DNA of 64,000 bases from Massilia sp. CF038 (GTDB taxonomy: Bacteria > Pseudomonadota > Gammaproteobacteria > Burkholderiales > Burkholderiaceae_D), in contig NZ_FQWU01000001.1 of the NCBI RefSeq assembly GCF_900129765.1, positions 1,488,001 through 1,552,000 of the forward strand, written 5' to 3'. The position numbers and the translations under genes are program-made. This document shows positions 32,286-42,200 of this stretch, piece by piece. The notes under the pieces were generated by a model that saw only the letters and a list, made by a program, of their open reading frames with translations, ran no database searches and had not been told where the DNA came from. Position 1 is the first letter of the stretch. The number at the start of each line of letters is the position of its first letter.

Positions 32286-33505
32286 TTGCTGTCCTTGGCG
32301 GCTAAAGTGACGCGTACCGGATTGGCAGCGCGGGCAGCGACGCTCGCAGCCAGGTCTTTCCACGCTTGTTGGGTGGTGATTCGGCCAGCACGGTCCCAGG
32401 CTGCACCGACGTAGTAGCGCAGCGGTTTGCCGGAACTGACCTGTGCCAGAACCAGGTGGTTGAGCGGATCGTCGGTGAAATCGAGCGCGCCTGGCAGCAC
32501 GATAGCGGTGCCAAAGGCGCCGTTGCTGGTCTGCTCGACCCACTGCAGCAAGCTGCCCTGGGATTTTTCGCGCGTGAGCGCAATGGTCGGCGTCTGCTTC
32601 TTGTCGGTCGGTGCCTTGTTCAGGCCAATGGCGACTGTCAGCGGCGTGCCGCCGTCATAGGTGAAGGTGCTGTCGATCTGGTCGAACTGATGCCCGGCAT
32701 CGACGGTAAAGCGCTTGACTTCCGACACACTGGTGCCAGCGGCATTCCAGCTGTTGTAGGTCAGTTCGAAGACGGCGCGCACGGGGCCATTGGCCAGCAC
32801 TTTCCAGGATGCGTAATTGTGGCTGACGTAAAGCTGTTTGCCGTCCCACACGCCGGTGCCGCCGCAACCGCGCGACTGGCCGACGTTGAACATGTCCATG
32901 CCTTCGCCTTCGTCCTTATGGTAGTGGTCATGGCCTTTGTTGTACCAGCGGTCGACGATGGGGTAATTCACGCGCTTGAACCAGATGTCGATGCCGCTGC
33001 TGGCCAGGACTTCCTTGCCCGAGCCGGGCAGGGCGGGCGCGCCCAGGGCGGTGCCGTAGGTGCGGTGCGCTACCAGGTCGTTTTCCCACGCGAAGTCGTC
33101 CAGGCGCTCCTGCACGTAGCGCGCGTTGACCGCGGTGGGGAACACGGGTGCAAGTTCGTCGGTTTTTTCGACCGTGAAGGTGGCGCTCTTTTCGCCTGGT
33201 GCAAAGCTGTACTGGAAAATCAGTTCGCCATAAGCGGCGCCGACATTTTGCGGATCCTTGGCCAGTGGCGCCACGTTGGTTACCTGATGCGGCAGCACGC
33301 GGCCATTCTTGTCGCGCACGGCCAGGCGCTGAATCAGCGCGCCGGGCAGGGCGCGATTGACCTCGCTCCAGGCAACGGTAATGGTTTCGGATGGGCGCGC
33401 GATCGTCAGGTCATGACTGGCGCTCAGGCGCAACTGGTCAGCCGCCTGGGCCAGTGGGGTGGCAAACAGCGCAGCAACGGAAATGCGGAGCAGGGTCGAT
33501 TTCAT
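32282..33505 (-). CDS. DUF4861-family secreted protein of the pectin locus
   Basis: The product has 407 residues with a signal peptide (LLRISVAALFATPLAQAADQ). Beta-sandwich blocks such as TITVAWSEVNRALPGALIQR, FSFAPG-type strands, YHKDEGEGMDMFNVGQSRGC, GGTGVWDGKQLYVSHNYASW and VKRFTVDAGHQFDQIDSTFT match DUF4861, a family almost always found with pectin-degrading enzymes. A galactose-mutarotase-like fold and an accessory or lyase role have been suggested, but activity cannot be deduced here. It sits 15 bp after GH105 and overlaps GH28. Confidence 0.82.
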   Translation of the reverse strand: MKSTLLRISVAALFATPLAQAADQLRLSASHDLTIARPSETITVAWSEVNRALPGALIQRLAVRDKNGRVLPHQVTNVAPLAKDPQNVGAAYGELIFQYSFAPGEKSATFTVEKTDELAPVFPTAVNARYVQERLDDFAWENDLVAHRTYGTALGAPALPGSGKEVLASSGIDIWFKRVNYPIVDRWYNKGHDHYHKDEGEGMDMFNVGQSRGCGGTGVWDGKQLYVSHNYASWKVLANGPVRAVFELTYNSWNAAGTSVSEVKRFTVDAGHQFDQIDSTFTYDGGTPLTVAIGLNKAPTDKKQTPTIALTREKSQGSLLQWVEQTSNGAFGTAIVLPGALDFTDDPLNHLVLAQVSSGKPLRYYVGAAWDRAGRITTQQAWKDLAASVAARAANPVRVTLAAKDSK

Positions 33506-33520
33506 CTGGGTCTCCCGGGG

Positions 33521-34924
33521 TCAGTGGTGTTCGCGGTAGTCGGTCTTGCCACCCTTTGGCAGGTAGTGATAGGTGCGCACCTTGAATTCGATCTCGAAGG
33601 CCGGGTTCTGCAGCATCTTGATGATTTCTGCGCCTGCCAGCAGGGTCGGGCCGTAGCCGTGCAGCGCGTGCACGCTGGTTGGGCGGTTGTAGTAATAAGG
33701 CATGTCACTGGCGAAGGTGGTGCCGACCACGGTGCCTTCGACCTGGCCCTTGGCATTGATCTGGGCCGACAGGCCGTTCCAGCCCGCCTGCGCGATGGAG
33801 CCATAGGTGGTCGGGCTGATCCAGCCCTGGTTGATGGCGCGCGCAAAGCCGTAGGTGAACATGGCGCTGGCCGAGGTCTCCAGATAGGAATCGGTGCGGT
33901 CAATCATCTGGTGCCACAAGCCGGTGCCCGACTGCAGTTCGCCCACGCCGCGCAAGGTCAGGCGCAACTGGGCCAGCACTTTCTTGTAGCCTGGGTGGTC
34001 CTTTGGTAGCACATCAAGCAGGTCGCACATAGCCATTACGGCCCAGCCGTTGGCGCGCGCCCAGTAAAAGCGCGGTGCATCCGGGTTGTTGGCATTCCAG
34101 CCGTGGGTATACAGGTTGTTCTGCTTGTTGAACATGTAGGTCGACATCTGCAGCACGTTCTTGACGGCGTCATCGTAGTAGGCGCGCTTGCCGCTCATGC
34201 GGCCCAGTTCGGCCAGCGCGGGCACTCCCATGTACATGTCGTCGGCCCAGAGCGAAATGGCTTGCGGACGCTTGCGCGCCAGGGTGCCGTCCGCCAGGCG
34301 GAACTGCTTGTTGGCGACCCAGTCGCCGCACACGGCGATCTGGGCGGCCATGTCCGGCCCGATTTTGGCTACACGGGCGCGCATTAATGCGGCGCAGATG
34401 GAGCCGGCATCATCGAGCGCGCGCGGATCGAGAAAACGTGAGAAGCTGTTGGCGCGTTCCAGGTGAAACTGCGCTTCCTGCGCGCGGAAGTAGGGCAGCT
34501 TGTCGGCAAAAAAAGCAAGGTGACGGCGCGTCATGTCGGTAAAGGTCTTGTCGCCGGTGGCTTGTTCGGCGCGGATCAGGCCCGCATGCACGATGCCCAT
34601 TTCGTAGACCTGCAGGCCGTAGTCGCCGCTGCTTGGTTCGACAATGGCGTCGGCGTTCGGGACGCTGAAGTCCGTAATCTCGGCGCCGGTCTTCTTGTTG
34701 ATCACGCGCGAAGGCGTGGTTGAATCGAGATACGCGCGAATGCGGTGCAGGGCGGCGGCAATTTCGGCCACATCCGGCTTTTTATAGGGGGCTGGGTAAG
34801 TACCTTCGCCCAAATCGTTGAGATTCTTGTTGTCGGGGTTGCGGTAAGGGCCTTCGGCCTGGGCCGCGCTGCCAAACAGGGCGCAGGTGGCAAGGGCAAG
34901 CAGCAATTTGGTCGGTGTTTTCAC
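33521..34924 (-). CDS. GH88/GH105 unsaturated glucuronyl/rhamnogalacturonyl hydrolase (YteR-like)
   Basis: The product has 467 residues with a signal peptide (KLLLALATCALFGSAAQAEG). The (alpha/alpha)6 barrel motifs are present: LWADDMYMGVPALAELGRMS (catalytic Asp region), FYWARANGWAVMAMCDLLDV, GLWHQMIDRTDSYLETSASA and MFTYGFARAINQGW. GH105 enzymes remove the unsaturated uronate left by pectate or rhamnogalacturonan lyases. First gene of the leftward operon; its promoter region carries the shared operator boxes. Confidence 0.92.
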   Translation of the reverse strand: MKTPTKLLLALATCALFGSAAQAEGPYRNPDNKNLNDLGEGTYPAPYKKPDVAEIAAALHRIRAYLDSTTPSRVINKKTGAEITDFSVPNADAIVEPSSGDYGLQVYEMGIVHAGLIRAEQATGDKTFTDMTRRHLAFFADKLPYFRAQEAQFHLERANSFSRFLDPRALDDAGSICAALMRARVAKIGPDMAAQIAVCGDWVANKQFRLADGTLARKRPQAISLWADDMYMGVPALAELGRMSGKRAYYDDAVKNVLQMSTYMFNKQNNLYTHGWNANNPDAPRFYWARANGWAVMAMCDLLDVLPKDHPGYKKVLAQLRLTLRGVGELQSGTGLWHQMIDRTDSYLETSASAMFTYGFARAINQGWISPTTYGSIAQAGWNGLSAQINAKGQVEGTVVGTTFASDMPYYYNRPTSVHALHGYGPTLLAGAEIIKMLQNPAFEIEFKVRTYHYLPKGGKTDYREHH

Positions 34925-35016
34925 GGTGGTCTCGAGTTATCGTTGGTTGTCGTGGAACGTGGCTGCTATCTATTATGTGCCTTACCGCGGTCCTGTGTTG
35001 GGCCAAATACACGTTT

Positions 35017-35068
35017 TGGTCGGTCCATTCTAATTTGGTTGGACCAAATTGGCAAGGTGGACTAGCCA
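35017..35068. promoter_or_regulatory. Double operator in the garD / GH105 divergent promoter
   Basis: TGGTCGGTCCA (35017-35027), the perfect palindrome AATTTGGTTGGACCAAATT (35032-35050) and TGGACTAGCCA (35058-35068). The last two boxes are 22 bp centre to centre, the same spacing as at 43.28 kb and 44.08 kb. The sites lie between the divergent GH105 and garD genes and can serve both. Confidence 0.7.
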
Positions 35069-35114
35069 ATCAAGAATGTTATATGGCATACTCGATGCAT
35101 ACAGAGGAAACCAG

Positions 35115-36680
35115 ATGACCACCACAAACGAACGCGCCCGCTTTATCCGGATGCATGATAACGACAACGTCGCCATCGTCGTCAACGACGGCGGGCTTGC
35201 GGCCGGCGCCGTGTTCGAAGATGGCCTTGCGCTGATCGAAAACGTCCCGCAGGGCCACAAGGTCGCGCTGACCGATCTGGCCGAGGGCGATGCGGTCATC
35301 CGCTATAACGTCACCATCGGGTACGCCAGTTGCGCCCTGCCGAAGGGCAGCTGGATTTCGGAGAAGGTGCTGCGCATGCCGCCGGCCCGTGGGCTTGACG
35401 ATCTGCCGGTGGGTACTCGTCTGGTGGCGCCAGCGGCGCCCCTTGAAGGTTACACCTTCGAAGGCTACCGCAACGCCGACGGCAGCGTCGGCACCCGCAA
35501 TATCCTGGCCATTACCACGACCGTGCAGTGCGTGTCGGGCGTGGTCGATTTTGCCGTGCGCCGTATCAAGGATGAACTGCTGCCGCGTTACCCCAATGTG
35601 GACGACGTCGTGGGCCTGGAGCACAGCTACGGCTGCGGCGTGGCGATCGATGCCCCTGGCGCCGAGGTGCCGATCCGCACGCTGCGCAATATCAGCAAGA
35701 ACCCCAATTTTGGCGGCGCGGTGATGGTCGTCAGCCTGGGCTGCGAGAAGCTGCCGCCTACGCGCCTGTTCCCAAAAGGCTCGATCCCGATCGGCCCGGC
35801 ACCGACGGCCGACGCAAGTGGCCTGGCCGTGGTCTGTCTGCAGGATCAACAGCACGTGGGCTTCGATTCAATGATCCAGTCAATCTTGACGACCGCGGAG
35901 CGCCACCTGCAAGTGCTGGACGCGCGCCGCCGCGAAACCTGTCCCGCTTCGGAGCTGGTGGTCGGCGTACAGTGCGGTGGCAGCGACGCTTTCTCGGGCG
36001 TGACCGCCAATCCGGCCGTCGGCTTTGCGACCGATCTGCTGGTGCGCGCCGGGGCGACGGTGATGTTCTCCGAAGTGACCGAAGTGCGCGACGGGATCGA
36101 CCAGCTGACTGCGCGCGCAGCCGACGCCGACGTGGCAGCGGCCATGGTGCGCGAGATGCAGTGGTACGACGATTACCTGGTGCGCGGCGGGGTGGACCGC
36201 AGCGCCAACACCACGCCTGGCAACAAGGCTGGCGGCTTGTCCAATATCGTTGAAAAGGCGATGGGCTCGATCGTCAAATCCGGTTCGTCGCCAATTGTGG
36301 GCGTGCTTTCCCCCGGCGAAAAGCTGACCCGCAAAGGGCTGATCTACGCGGCCACGCCGGCCAGCGACTTCATTTGCGGCACCCTCCAGCTGGCAGCCGG
36401 CATGAACATTCATGTGTTCACGACGGGCCGCGGCACGCCGTATGGTCTGGCGGCGGTCCCGGTGATCAAGGTCGCCACGCGGGACGATCTGGCGCGTCGC
36501 TGGCACGACCTGATGGACATCAACGCCGGGCGCATCGCCAGCGGCAGCGCCACCATCGAAGACGTGGGCTGGGAGATGTTCAAGCTGATGCTGGACGTCG
36601 CCAGTGGCCGCAAAACCTGGGCCGAACACCATAAATTGCATAATGCGCTGACGCTGTTCAATCCTGCGCCAGTGACCTGA
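35115..36680 (+). CDS. garD: Galactarate dehydratase
   Basis: The product has 521 residues and follows E. coli GarD from end to end as I remember it: the SAF domain ([34 protein letters not shown]), then [60 protein letters not shown] and [17 protein letters not shown]. It is an iron-dependent enolase-like dehydratase that turns galactarate into 5-keto-4-deoxy-glucarate, the substrate of KdgD. The ATG at 35115 is set by GAGG 10 bp upstream. First gene of the garD-udh-mutarotase-esterase operon. Confidence 0.95.
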   Translation: MTTTNERARFIRMHDNDNVAIVVNDGGLAAGAVFEDGLALIENVPQGHKVALTDLAEGDAVIRYNVTIGYASCALPKGSWISEKVLRMPPARGLDDLPVGTRLVAPAAPLEGYTFEGYRNADGSVGTRNILAITTTVQCVSGVVDFAVRRIKDELLPRYPNVDDVVGLEHSYGCGVAIDAPGAEVPIRTLRNISKNPNFGGAVMVVSLGCEKLPPTRLFPKGSIPIGPAPTADASGLAVVCLQDQQHVGFDSMIQSILTTAERHLQVLDARRRETCPASELVVGVQCGGSDAFSGVTANPAVGFATDLLVRAGATVMFSEVTEVRDGIDQLTARAADADVAAAMVREMQWYDDYLVRGGVDRSANTTPGNKAGGLSNIVEKAMGSIVKSGSSPIVGVLSPGEKLTRKGLIYAATPASDFICGTLQLAAGMNIHVFTTGRGTPYGLAAVPVIKVATRDDLARRWHDLMDINAGRIASGSATIEDVGWEMFKLMLDVASGRKTWAEHHKLHNALTLFNPAPVT

Positions 36681-36700
36681 CATCGAAACAAGGAACCGAC

Positions 36701-37513
36701 ATGACTCAGATTACACCTTTCAAACGCATCCTCATGACGGGCGCCGCGGGCGGCCTTGGCAAGGTGCTGCGTGACCGCATCAAGCCCTGGGCCACGATTG
36801 TGCGCCTGTCCGACCTGGCCGACATGGGCGAAGCGCGCGATGGCGAAGAAGTCGTGCGCTGCGACCTGTCTGACAAGGCCGCGGTACTCGCGCTGATGGA
36901 GGGCGTGGACGCGGTGCTGCACTTTGGCGGCATTTCGACCGAAGCGCATTTTGACGACATCATGCAAGCCAACATCCTTGGTGTCGCCAATCTGTACGAG
37001 GCAATCCACAAGGCTGGCGTCAAGCGCGTGGTGTTTGCCAGTTCGAACCACGCAGTTGGCTACTACAAGACCACCGATATGGTCGATGCCAGCATGCCGA
37101 CCCGGCCTGACAGCATGTACGGCGTGAGCAAATGCTTCGGCGAGTCGCTGTCGCGCTACTACTATGACCGTTTCGGGATCGAGACTGTGTGCCTGCGCAT
37201 TGGGTCGAGCTTCCCGGCGCCAATCAACAAGCGCATGATGACCACCTATTTCAGCTACGACGATCTGGTTGAATGTCTGCGCTGCTGCCTGTTTGCGCCG
37301 CGTGTCGGTCACACCATCGCCTTTGGCGTGTCCGATAACGACGGCAAGTGGTGGGACAACCGTTTCGCCGCACACCTGGGCTTCAAGGCCAAGGACAGCT
37401 CCACCAAGTTCAACGATTTGTTCCCGGATACGTCCGAATTCCCGGCAGCCGATGACATCACCACCATCTACCAGGGCGGCAAGTTCCTGCTGGATGGACC
37501 GAAGTACCGCTAG
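36701..37513 (+). CDS. udh: Uronate dehydrogenase (NAD-dependent)
   Basis: The product has 270 residues of the short-chain dehydrogenase/epimerase family. ILMTGAAGGLGKVLRDRI (nucleotide-binding GxxGxxG), LHFGGISTEAHFDDIMQANI, FASSNHAVGYYKTTDMVDAS and SMYGVSKCFGESLSRYYYDR (YxxxK) are the UDH pattern, and GSSFPAPINKRMM lines the active site. It oxidises galacturonate or glucuronate to the aldaric lactone, feeding the lactonase and GarD. 20 bp after garD. Confidence 0.93.
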   Translation: MTQITPFKRILMTGAAGGLGKVLRDRIKPWATIVRLSDLADMGEARDGEEVVRCDLSDKAAVLALMEGVDAVLHFGGISTEAHFDDIMQANILGVANLYEAIHKAGVKRVVFASSNHAVGYYKTTDMVDASMPTRPDSMYGVSKCFGESLSRYYYDRFGIETVCLRIGSSFPAPINKRMMTTYFSYDDLVECLRCCLFAPRVGHTIAFGVSDNDGKWWDNRFAAHLGFKAKDSSTKFNDLFPDTSEFPAADDITTIYQGGKFLLDGPKYR

Positions 37514-37520
37514 GCCTGCC

Positions 37521-38408
37521 GTGCAGCAGATCGCGCTGCGCAACGCGCACCTGAAGGCGCTGGTGCTGCCGTCGATTGGCGGTGGCCTGGCACGCCTTGA
37601 TGCGCTGATCGATGGCCAATTTCTGCCTGTGCTGCGCGGTCTGGATGACTTGCGCGGCGCGCCGCTGCCAACACCGTCGCAACTGGCCTGCTTTCCCCTG
37701 GTGCCCTGGTCGAACCGTATTGGCAGCGGCGGCTTTGTGTTCGATGGCCGTACCATCGCGCTGGCGCCAAACCGGCCGGGCGAGGCCTATCCCATCCACG
37801 GTGAAGGATTCCAGCACAGCTGGACGGTCACAGAACGCGACGACAGCTTTGTGCAACTGCAGCTCGACCGCAGCAGCGGCAAGCCGTTCGCGTACCGTGC
37901 CCATTTGCGCTACATCTTGCGCGGCAAGACACTGGAAGTGGAACTGGCCGTACGAAATTGCGGCGCCGCGGTTCTGCCATTTGGTCTGGGCCTGCATCCG
38001 TGGTTGCCACGGACGGCTGGCGTGACCTTGCGCGCGCGCGCCTGTTCCGCATGGGCGCGTGGCGACGATGGCTTGCCAACGGACCGCATCGCCATTCCCG
38101 AAGACTGGAATTTCGACATGCCGCGCCGCCTGCCGGAGCGCGCGATCGACAATATCTTCAGCGGCTGGGATGGGGAAGCGCGTATCGTCTGGCCCGAAAG
38201 CAGTATGCAGCTGCGGATTCGCACCCACATGGCGTACTACATCGTGTACACCCGGCCTGGCGCTGATTTTTTCTGCTTCGAGCCGGTTGACCATATGATC
38301 AATGCCCACAACATGCCGGGTGGGCCGGTACGGAACGGCCTGACCCTGCTCGCGCCGGGTCAATCGCTCACGCGCAAAGTGCGCTTCACCGCAGGAGTGG
38401 CAGAGTGA
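37521..38408 (+). CDS. Aldose 1-epimerase family protein (mutarotase-like)
   Basis: The product has 295 residues with a GTG start at 37521, 7 bp after the udh stop. An earlier ATG in this frame would overlap udh by 240 bp and read as nonsense, so it is rejected. The galactose-mutarotase fold shows GGLARLDALIDGQFLPVLRG, FPLVPWSNRIGSGGFVFDGR, IHGEGFQHSWTVTERDD (His) and FGLGLHPWLPRTAGV (His). It probably interconverts galacturonate anomers to supply UDH with the beta form. Confidence 0.85.
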   Translation: MQQIALRNAHLKALVLPSIGGGLARLDALIDGQFLPVLRGLDDLRGAPLPTPSQLACFPLVPWSNRIGSGGFVFDGRTIALAPNRPGEAYPIHGEGFQHSWTVTERDDSFVQLQLDRSSGKPFAYRAHLRYILRGKTLEVELAVRNCGAAVLPFGLGLHPWLPRTAGVTLRARACSAWARGDDGLPTDRIAIPEDWNFDMPRRLPERAIDNIFSGWDGEARIVWPESSMQLRIRTHMAYYIVYTRPGADFFCFEPVDHMINAHNMPGGPVRNGLTLLAPGQSLTRKVRFTAGVAE

Positions 38409-39289
38409 GACTGGCGCTGCTGCTGGCACTGTCGCTGTGCGGCTGCGCTGGTGGTGGGGACTACACACCCGAGACCACCTTCGCCAAGCTGCATGCGCAA
38501 TATCCTTTCATCCGCATCGCCAGCCGGGACCTGCCCGAGAACGTCAGGGTCGAGCGGGATCTGGTGTATGCACGCTCGCTCAAGCTTGACTTGTATCGGC
38601 CCGCCGGCAGCAACGCGGCGCCACTGGTCGTGCTGGTCCATGGCGGTGGCTGGCGCAATGGCCGGCGCGAGAATCTGGCCGCGCTCGCAATCGGACTGGC
38701 ACAGCGCGGTTATGCTGCGGCCACGGTCAGTTATCGCTTGTCCGGGGAGGCGCGCTATCCGGCCGCCGTGGATGACGTGCGCGCCGCGCTCGGCTGGCTG
38801 CGTACCAACGCCGCTGTGCATGGGATCGATGCCGCGCGCGTCGCCCTGGCCGGTGGTTCCGCGGGCGGTCAGATTGCGAGCCTGGTCGGTGTGACTGGCA
38901 GCGGCGTTCAAGCGATCGTCAATATTGACGGTCTGTCCGATTTTACGTCCGAGCAGGCCAGGCTGCATGAAGACGACCCAAGCAAAAAGCCGTCGTCGGC
39001 AGGTGCCTGGTTTGGCGGACGCTATGCGGAGAAGAGCGCATTGTGGCGTGAAGCATCGCCCATTTTCTATGTGTCACCCGCGACGCCGCCTGTGCTGTTC
39101 ATTGGCAGCGCACAACCACGCTTTTCGGTGGGACGTGACGAGATGGTCGCATCGTTGCGCAACAACGGCGTGGCCAGTGAAGTGCTTGTGCTGCCGGGTA
39201 CACCGCATTCATTCTGGCTGTTCGATCCGTGGCTGACACCGACCGTGCAGGCCATCGATCGTTTCCTGACCATCCACCTTCGCAAGTGA
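38405..39289 (+). CDS. Alpha/beta hydrolase lipoprotein (BD-FAE-like carbohydrate esterase)
   Basis: The product has 294 residues. The GTG start overlaps the previous stop (GTGA). A lipoprotein signal (LALLLALSLCGC) precedes the fold: PLVVLVHGGGWRNGRRENLA (oxyanion HGGGW), VALAGGSAGGQIASLVGVTG (Ser in GGSAGG), VLFIGSAQPRFSVGRDEM and LPGTPHSFWLFDPW (His). The HGGGW and GxSAGG pattern fits acetyl or feruloyl esterases acting on plant polysaccharides. In this operon it probably removes acetyl groups from pectic fragments at the cell envelope. Confidence 0.8.
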   Translation: MRLALLLALSLCGCAGGGDYTPETTFAKLHAQYPFIRIASRDLPENVRVERDLVYARSLKLDLYRPAGSNAAPLVVLVHGGGWRNGRRENLAALAIGLAQRGYAAATVSYRLSGEARYPAAVDDVRAALGWLRTNAAVHGIDAARVALAGGSAGGQIASLVGVTGSGVQAIVNIDGLSDFTSEQARLHEDDPSKKPSSAGAWFGGRYAEKSALWREASPIFYVSPATPPVLFIGSAQPRFSVGRDEMVASLRNNGVASEVLVLPGTPHSFWLFDPWLTPTVQAIDRFLTIHLRK

Positions 39290-39293
39290 GCGG

Positions 39294-42200
39294 CTAAGGC
39301 TGCGGATTCCATCCGCGGCCACCATCGTAGGCCGAAAAGATAGCTGCGCGGCTGTCATATTCGCCTTCTACCTCGTCCGCGTTGAGCAGGCGCCCCTGCT
39401 TGCGGTGGTGCAGGTCGAGCGCTTTTCCGGCCAGGTTGCGGCTGCCGAACTCGCGCCAGCCTCCCATCTTGCTATCCGGTGCGGGATGCGGCGCGGGCTC
39501 ACGCGCCGCGCCGCTGCCAGCCCAGCCATCGGCGGAGATGTGCGCATCCATGCTGCAGTTGATGAAGGCAACGTTGTCCCATGTGCTGGCGGTTCCAGGG
39601 CTGCGCGCCAGGTAGGTACTGCCTGGCTCGACATCGTTGCCCGCCGGTCCGGCGCCGTGTGTCAGTGTGCTGTCCAGGAAGACAAAGCCTTTGTCAGCCG
39701 CGCTCACGGTACGGGCCTGCACGATGTAGCCGCCCCTGGCCGCACCGCTGCTGTCGCCAACAGAGCGGATCTCGCTCTGCTCGAACAGGGCGACCCGGTT
39801 CGCGCCCCAGATAAAATCCACATTGCCTGCAACGAGCGCGCGGTAGAACCACGCGTAGCCTTTGAGCTGCAAGGTGTCCTGTTCACTGATGAAGCTCGCG
39901 TTACGGGCGATCAGACGGCCCGTGTCGCTGTCAAACAGTACGGTCTCGGCCTGGCCCGATGGGCTGTAGCGGCGCTGCGTATCATTGCGCAGGGTGAGGT
40001 TCTCAAGCGCGAGCAAGTCCGCATATTCGGCCAGAAGCAATGCCCGTCCGGCGCCAGCGTTCATCGATTCGTTGTTGAGCGTGTGGATCAGAACCCCGTC
40101 GCGGCTTTCGCCGCGGATGGTCAGGTTGTCCTTGTGGCGCAAGTACAGTCGTTCGTCGTAAGTGCCGTTGCGGACGCTGATCCACGCTGGCGCAGCGCGC
40201 GGCAGATGCGTCATTACATGGTTCAGTGCACCTTGAACAGTGCGAAAGTCCGCAGGTCCATCATCGTCGACAGTCAGCGTTGCACCACTGGGACGGGCTT
40301 TTCGAGTGTGGAATGACCAGCTCCCGCCGCCGCCGTCGAACATGCCTGCGCCGACCGCCACCACGTATTCGGTGTCGTATTCCAGTACCCCCGCGTGCGG
40401 TTTGACGCGTACCTCCTTGCCATCAATGTGCACTGGATTGCCGCGCAGGTAGCGTGGGTTGGCAGCAGTGCCGATATTGGCTACTTCGTCCACGGCGCGT
40501 AACACGTCCACCAGAGCGCCATCGCGTTTTCGGAAGATACGAATCGAGTCCGTCGTTCGAAGCGACGGGGCTTGTGCAAATCGCAGTCGAAGCAAGGTAT
40601 CGACCGGCACGTCGCGCTTGCCCGCGGGTGGTTCGACGCTGGCCTTCATGCTGGCAGCCGGCTTCACAAAACGCGGTCCGACCTGCAGTGTCAGCGTGCG
40701 GCCGGCACCGGCACCGGCAAGTTCGATTTGCGCATTGCCCACCTGGCGCGCTCTGATCACGATACCGCTGGCGTCGCGCTCGACGGTGGCCACCGCAGGG
40801 TCGCTCGACGTTGCGGTGTAGGGCAGGGCAGTTGCGCCATCCGGCCCCACGGCACTGACGGGCAGGCGCAGCGGCGCGTCGCCAGCCTGCGCGAACATGA
40901 GTGGCGCTGTGCCTGCCAGGCTGATTCTGGCCGGTTTGTCGGACGCCGGACCAACGGCCATGCTGTCAAGGGCGAAGGCATTGTCCTTGCTGTAGAAGGC
41001 AGCCGTGCCGCGCTGCTGCGGCGGCGCCGGGTCGATTGCGCTGGTCACCTTTTCGCCATCGACGTACGCCGTCATCAGCGCGCCGCTGACCTCGAAGCGC
41101 AGACGGTACCAGTCAAAGGTGCTCACTTGTGCGCGGCGTACCTGCTTGATGCGGGTGAGTACACCGCCGCGCATCTGCACGATTTCGATGCGCAGCACGC
41201 CATTTTCAGCCACCAGCCCCGCGCCGCGCCAGTTGTTGTCGTCCTGGCGTTCCGTCACATACATCTGGCCCGCAGGCTGAAAGGCACGCAGGCGCGCCTC
41301 GATGTAAAAGTCGTTTGCGGGCAGTGCCAGCATCGCGCCGGCGGCGACACCGGTGATGGCGCTGTCGGCCTGCTGGTCAATATGCCAGTTGCCGGCCCCC
41401 GCAAGCGCCTTTACGTGCGCACCAACCTGCGCGGCCGGCAACAGCTCGAACGGGTAGGGTACCTGCCAGGCAGGCGCGGACGGATGGGTGCAGCCGGCCA
41501 GCGCGGCGCCATTCAGGATCGAACCGCGATCGGTGAACGAGGAGTCGAGGTTCCAGCTGTGGACCACGTCGGTGCAGCTCCGCGCGCCGGTGATGTCATA
41601 AGCGTTGGCGTCGCCAATGACGTCTGCCTGCTTGCCCATGCCGATGCTGTATTCGTGACGGTAGACGGGGTGGTGCCGGTCACCGGTATGGTAATTGTTG
41701 TACAGGTGGACCTGGCCATAGCGTACGCGTGGCGCGCGCGCCGACACGTTCTCGAACAGATTGTGGTGAAAGGTGACGCGCAGTTTGCCTGCGTCGCCAG
41801 TGGCTTTGTCGCTGGAGCCGACCAGTGCATTTTTTTCGTGCAGGGCAAAGCGGTTGTACGACACGGTGACCAGATCGGCGCCCTGGTTGATGTCAAGCGC
41901 GCCGTCGTGGCACTGTTTGAGCATGCCGTTTTCAGTTGGCGCGCGCTCGTCGCCCGCTGGCGCGTCAGTGAAGCTGTTATGGTCGATCCAGACATTGGTC
42001 GACGCCGACACGGTGATCGCGTCGAACAGCGAGTTCCAGTTTCCCCTGGCACCGTCCTGCGGATCCCACACCGGTCCCACATCACAGGGATTGCGGAAAT
42101 TCAGGTTGCGGATGATGACGTTGTGCGCCTTGGCCACCACGACGTTGGCGTTGATCAGGCCCGCGCCGCTGCCAATGCCGGCCAGGGTGCGGTTGCTGCC

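Noticed and set aside
32366-34009. 547-codon forward frame across the DUF4861 and GH105 genes
   Set aside because: It spans two real reverse-strand genes and their gap, and has no family features.
37269-37520. Upstream extension of the mutarotase frame into udh
   Set aside because: The extra 84 codons read as shuffled Arg/Ser/Pro-rich sequence inside udh; the GTG at 37521 starts the fold.
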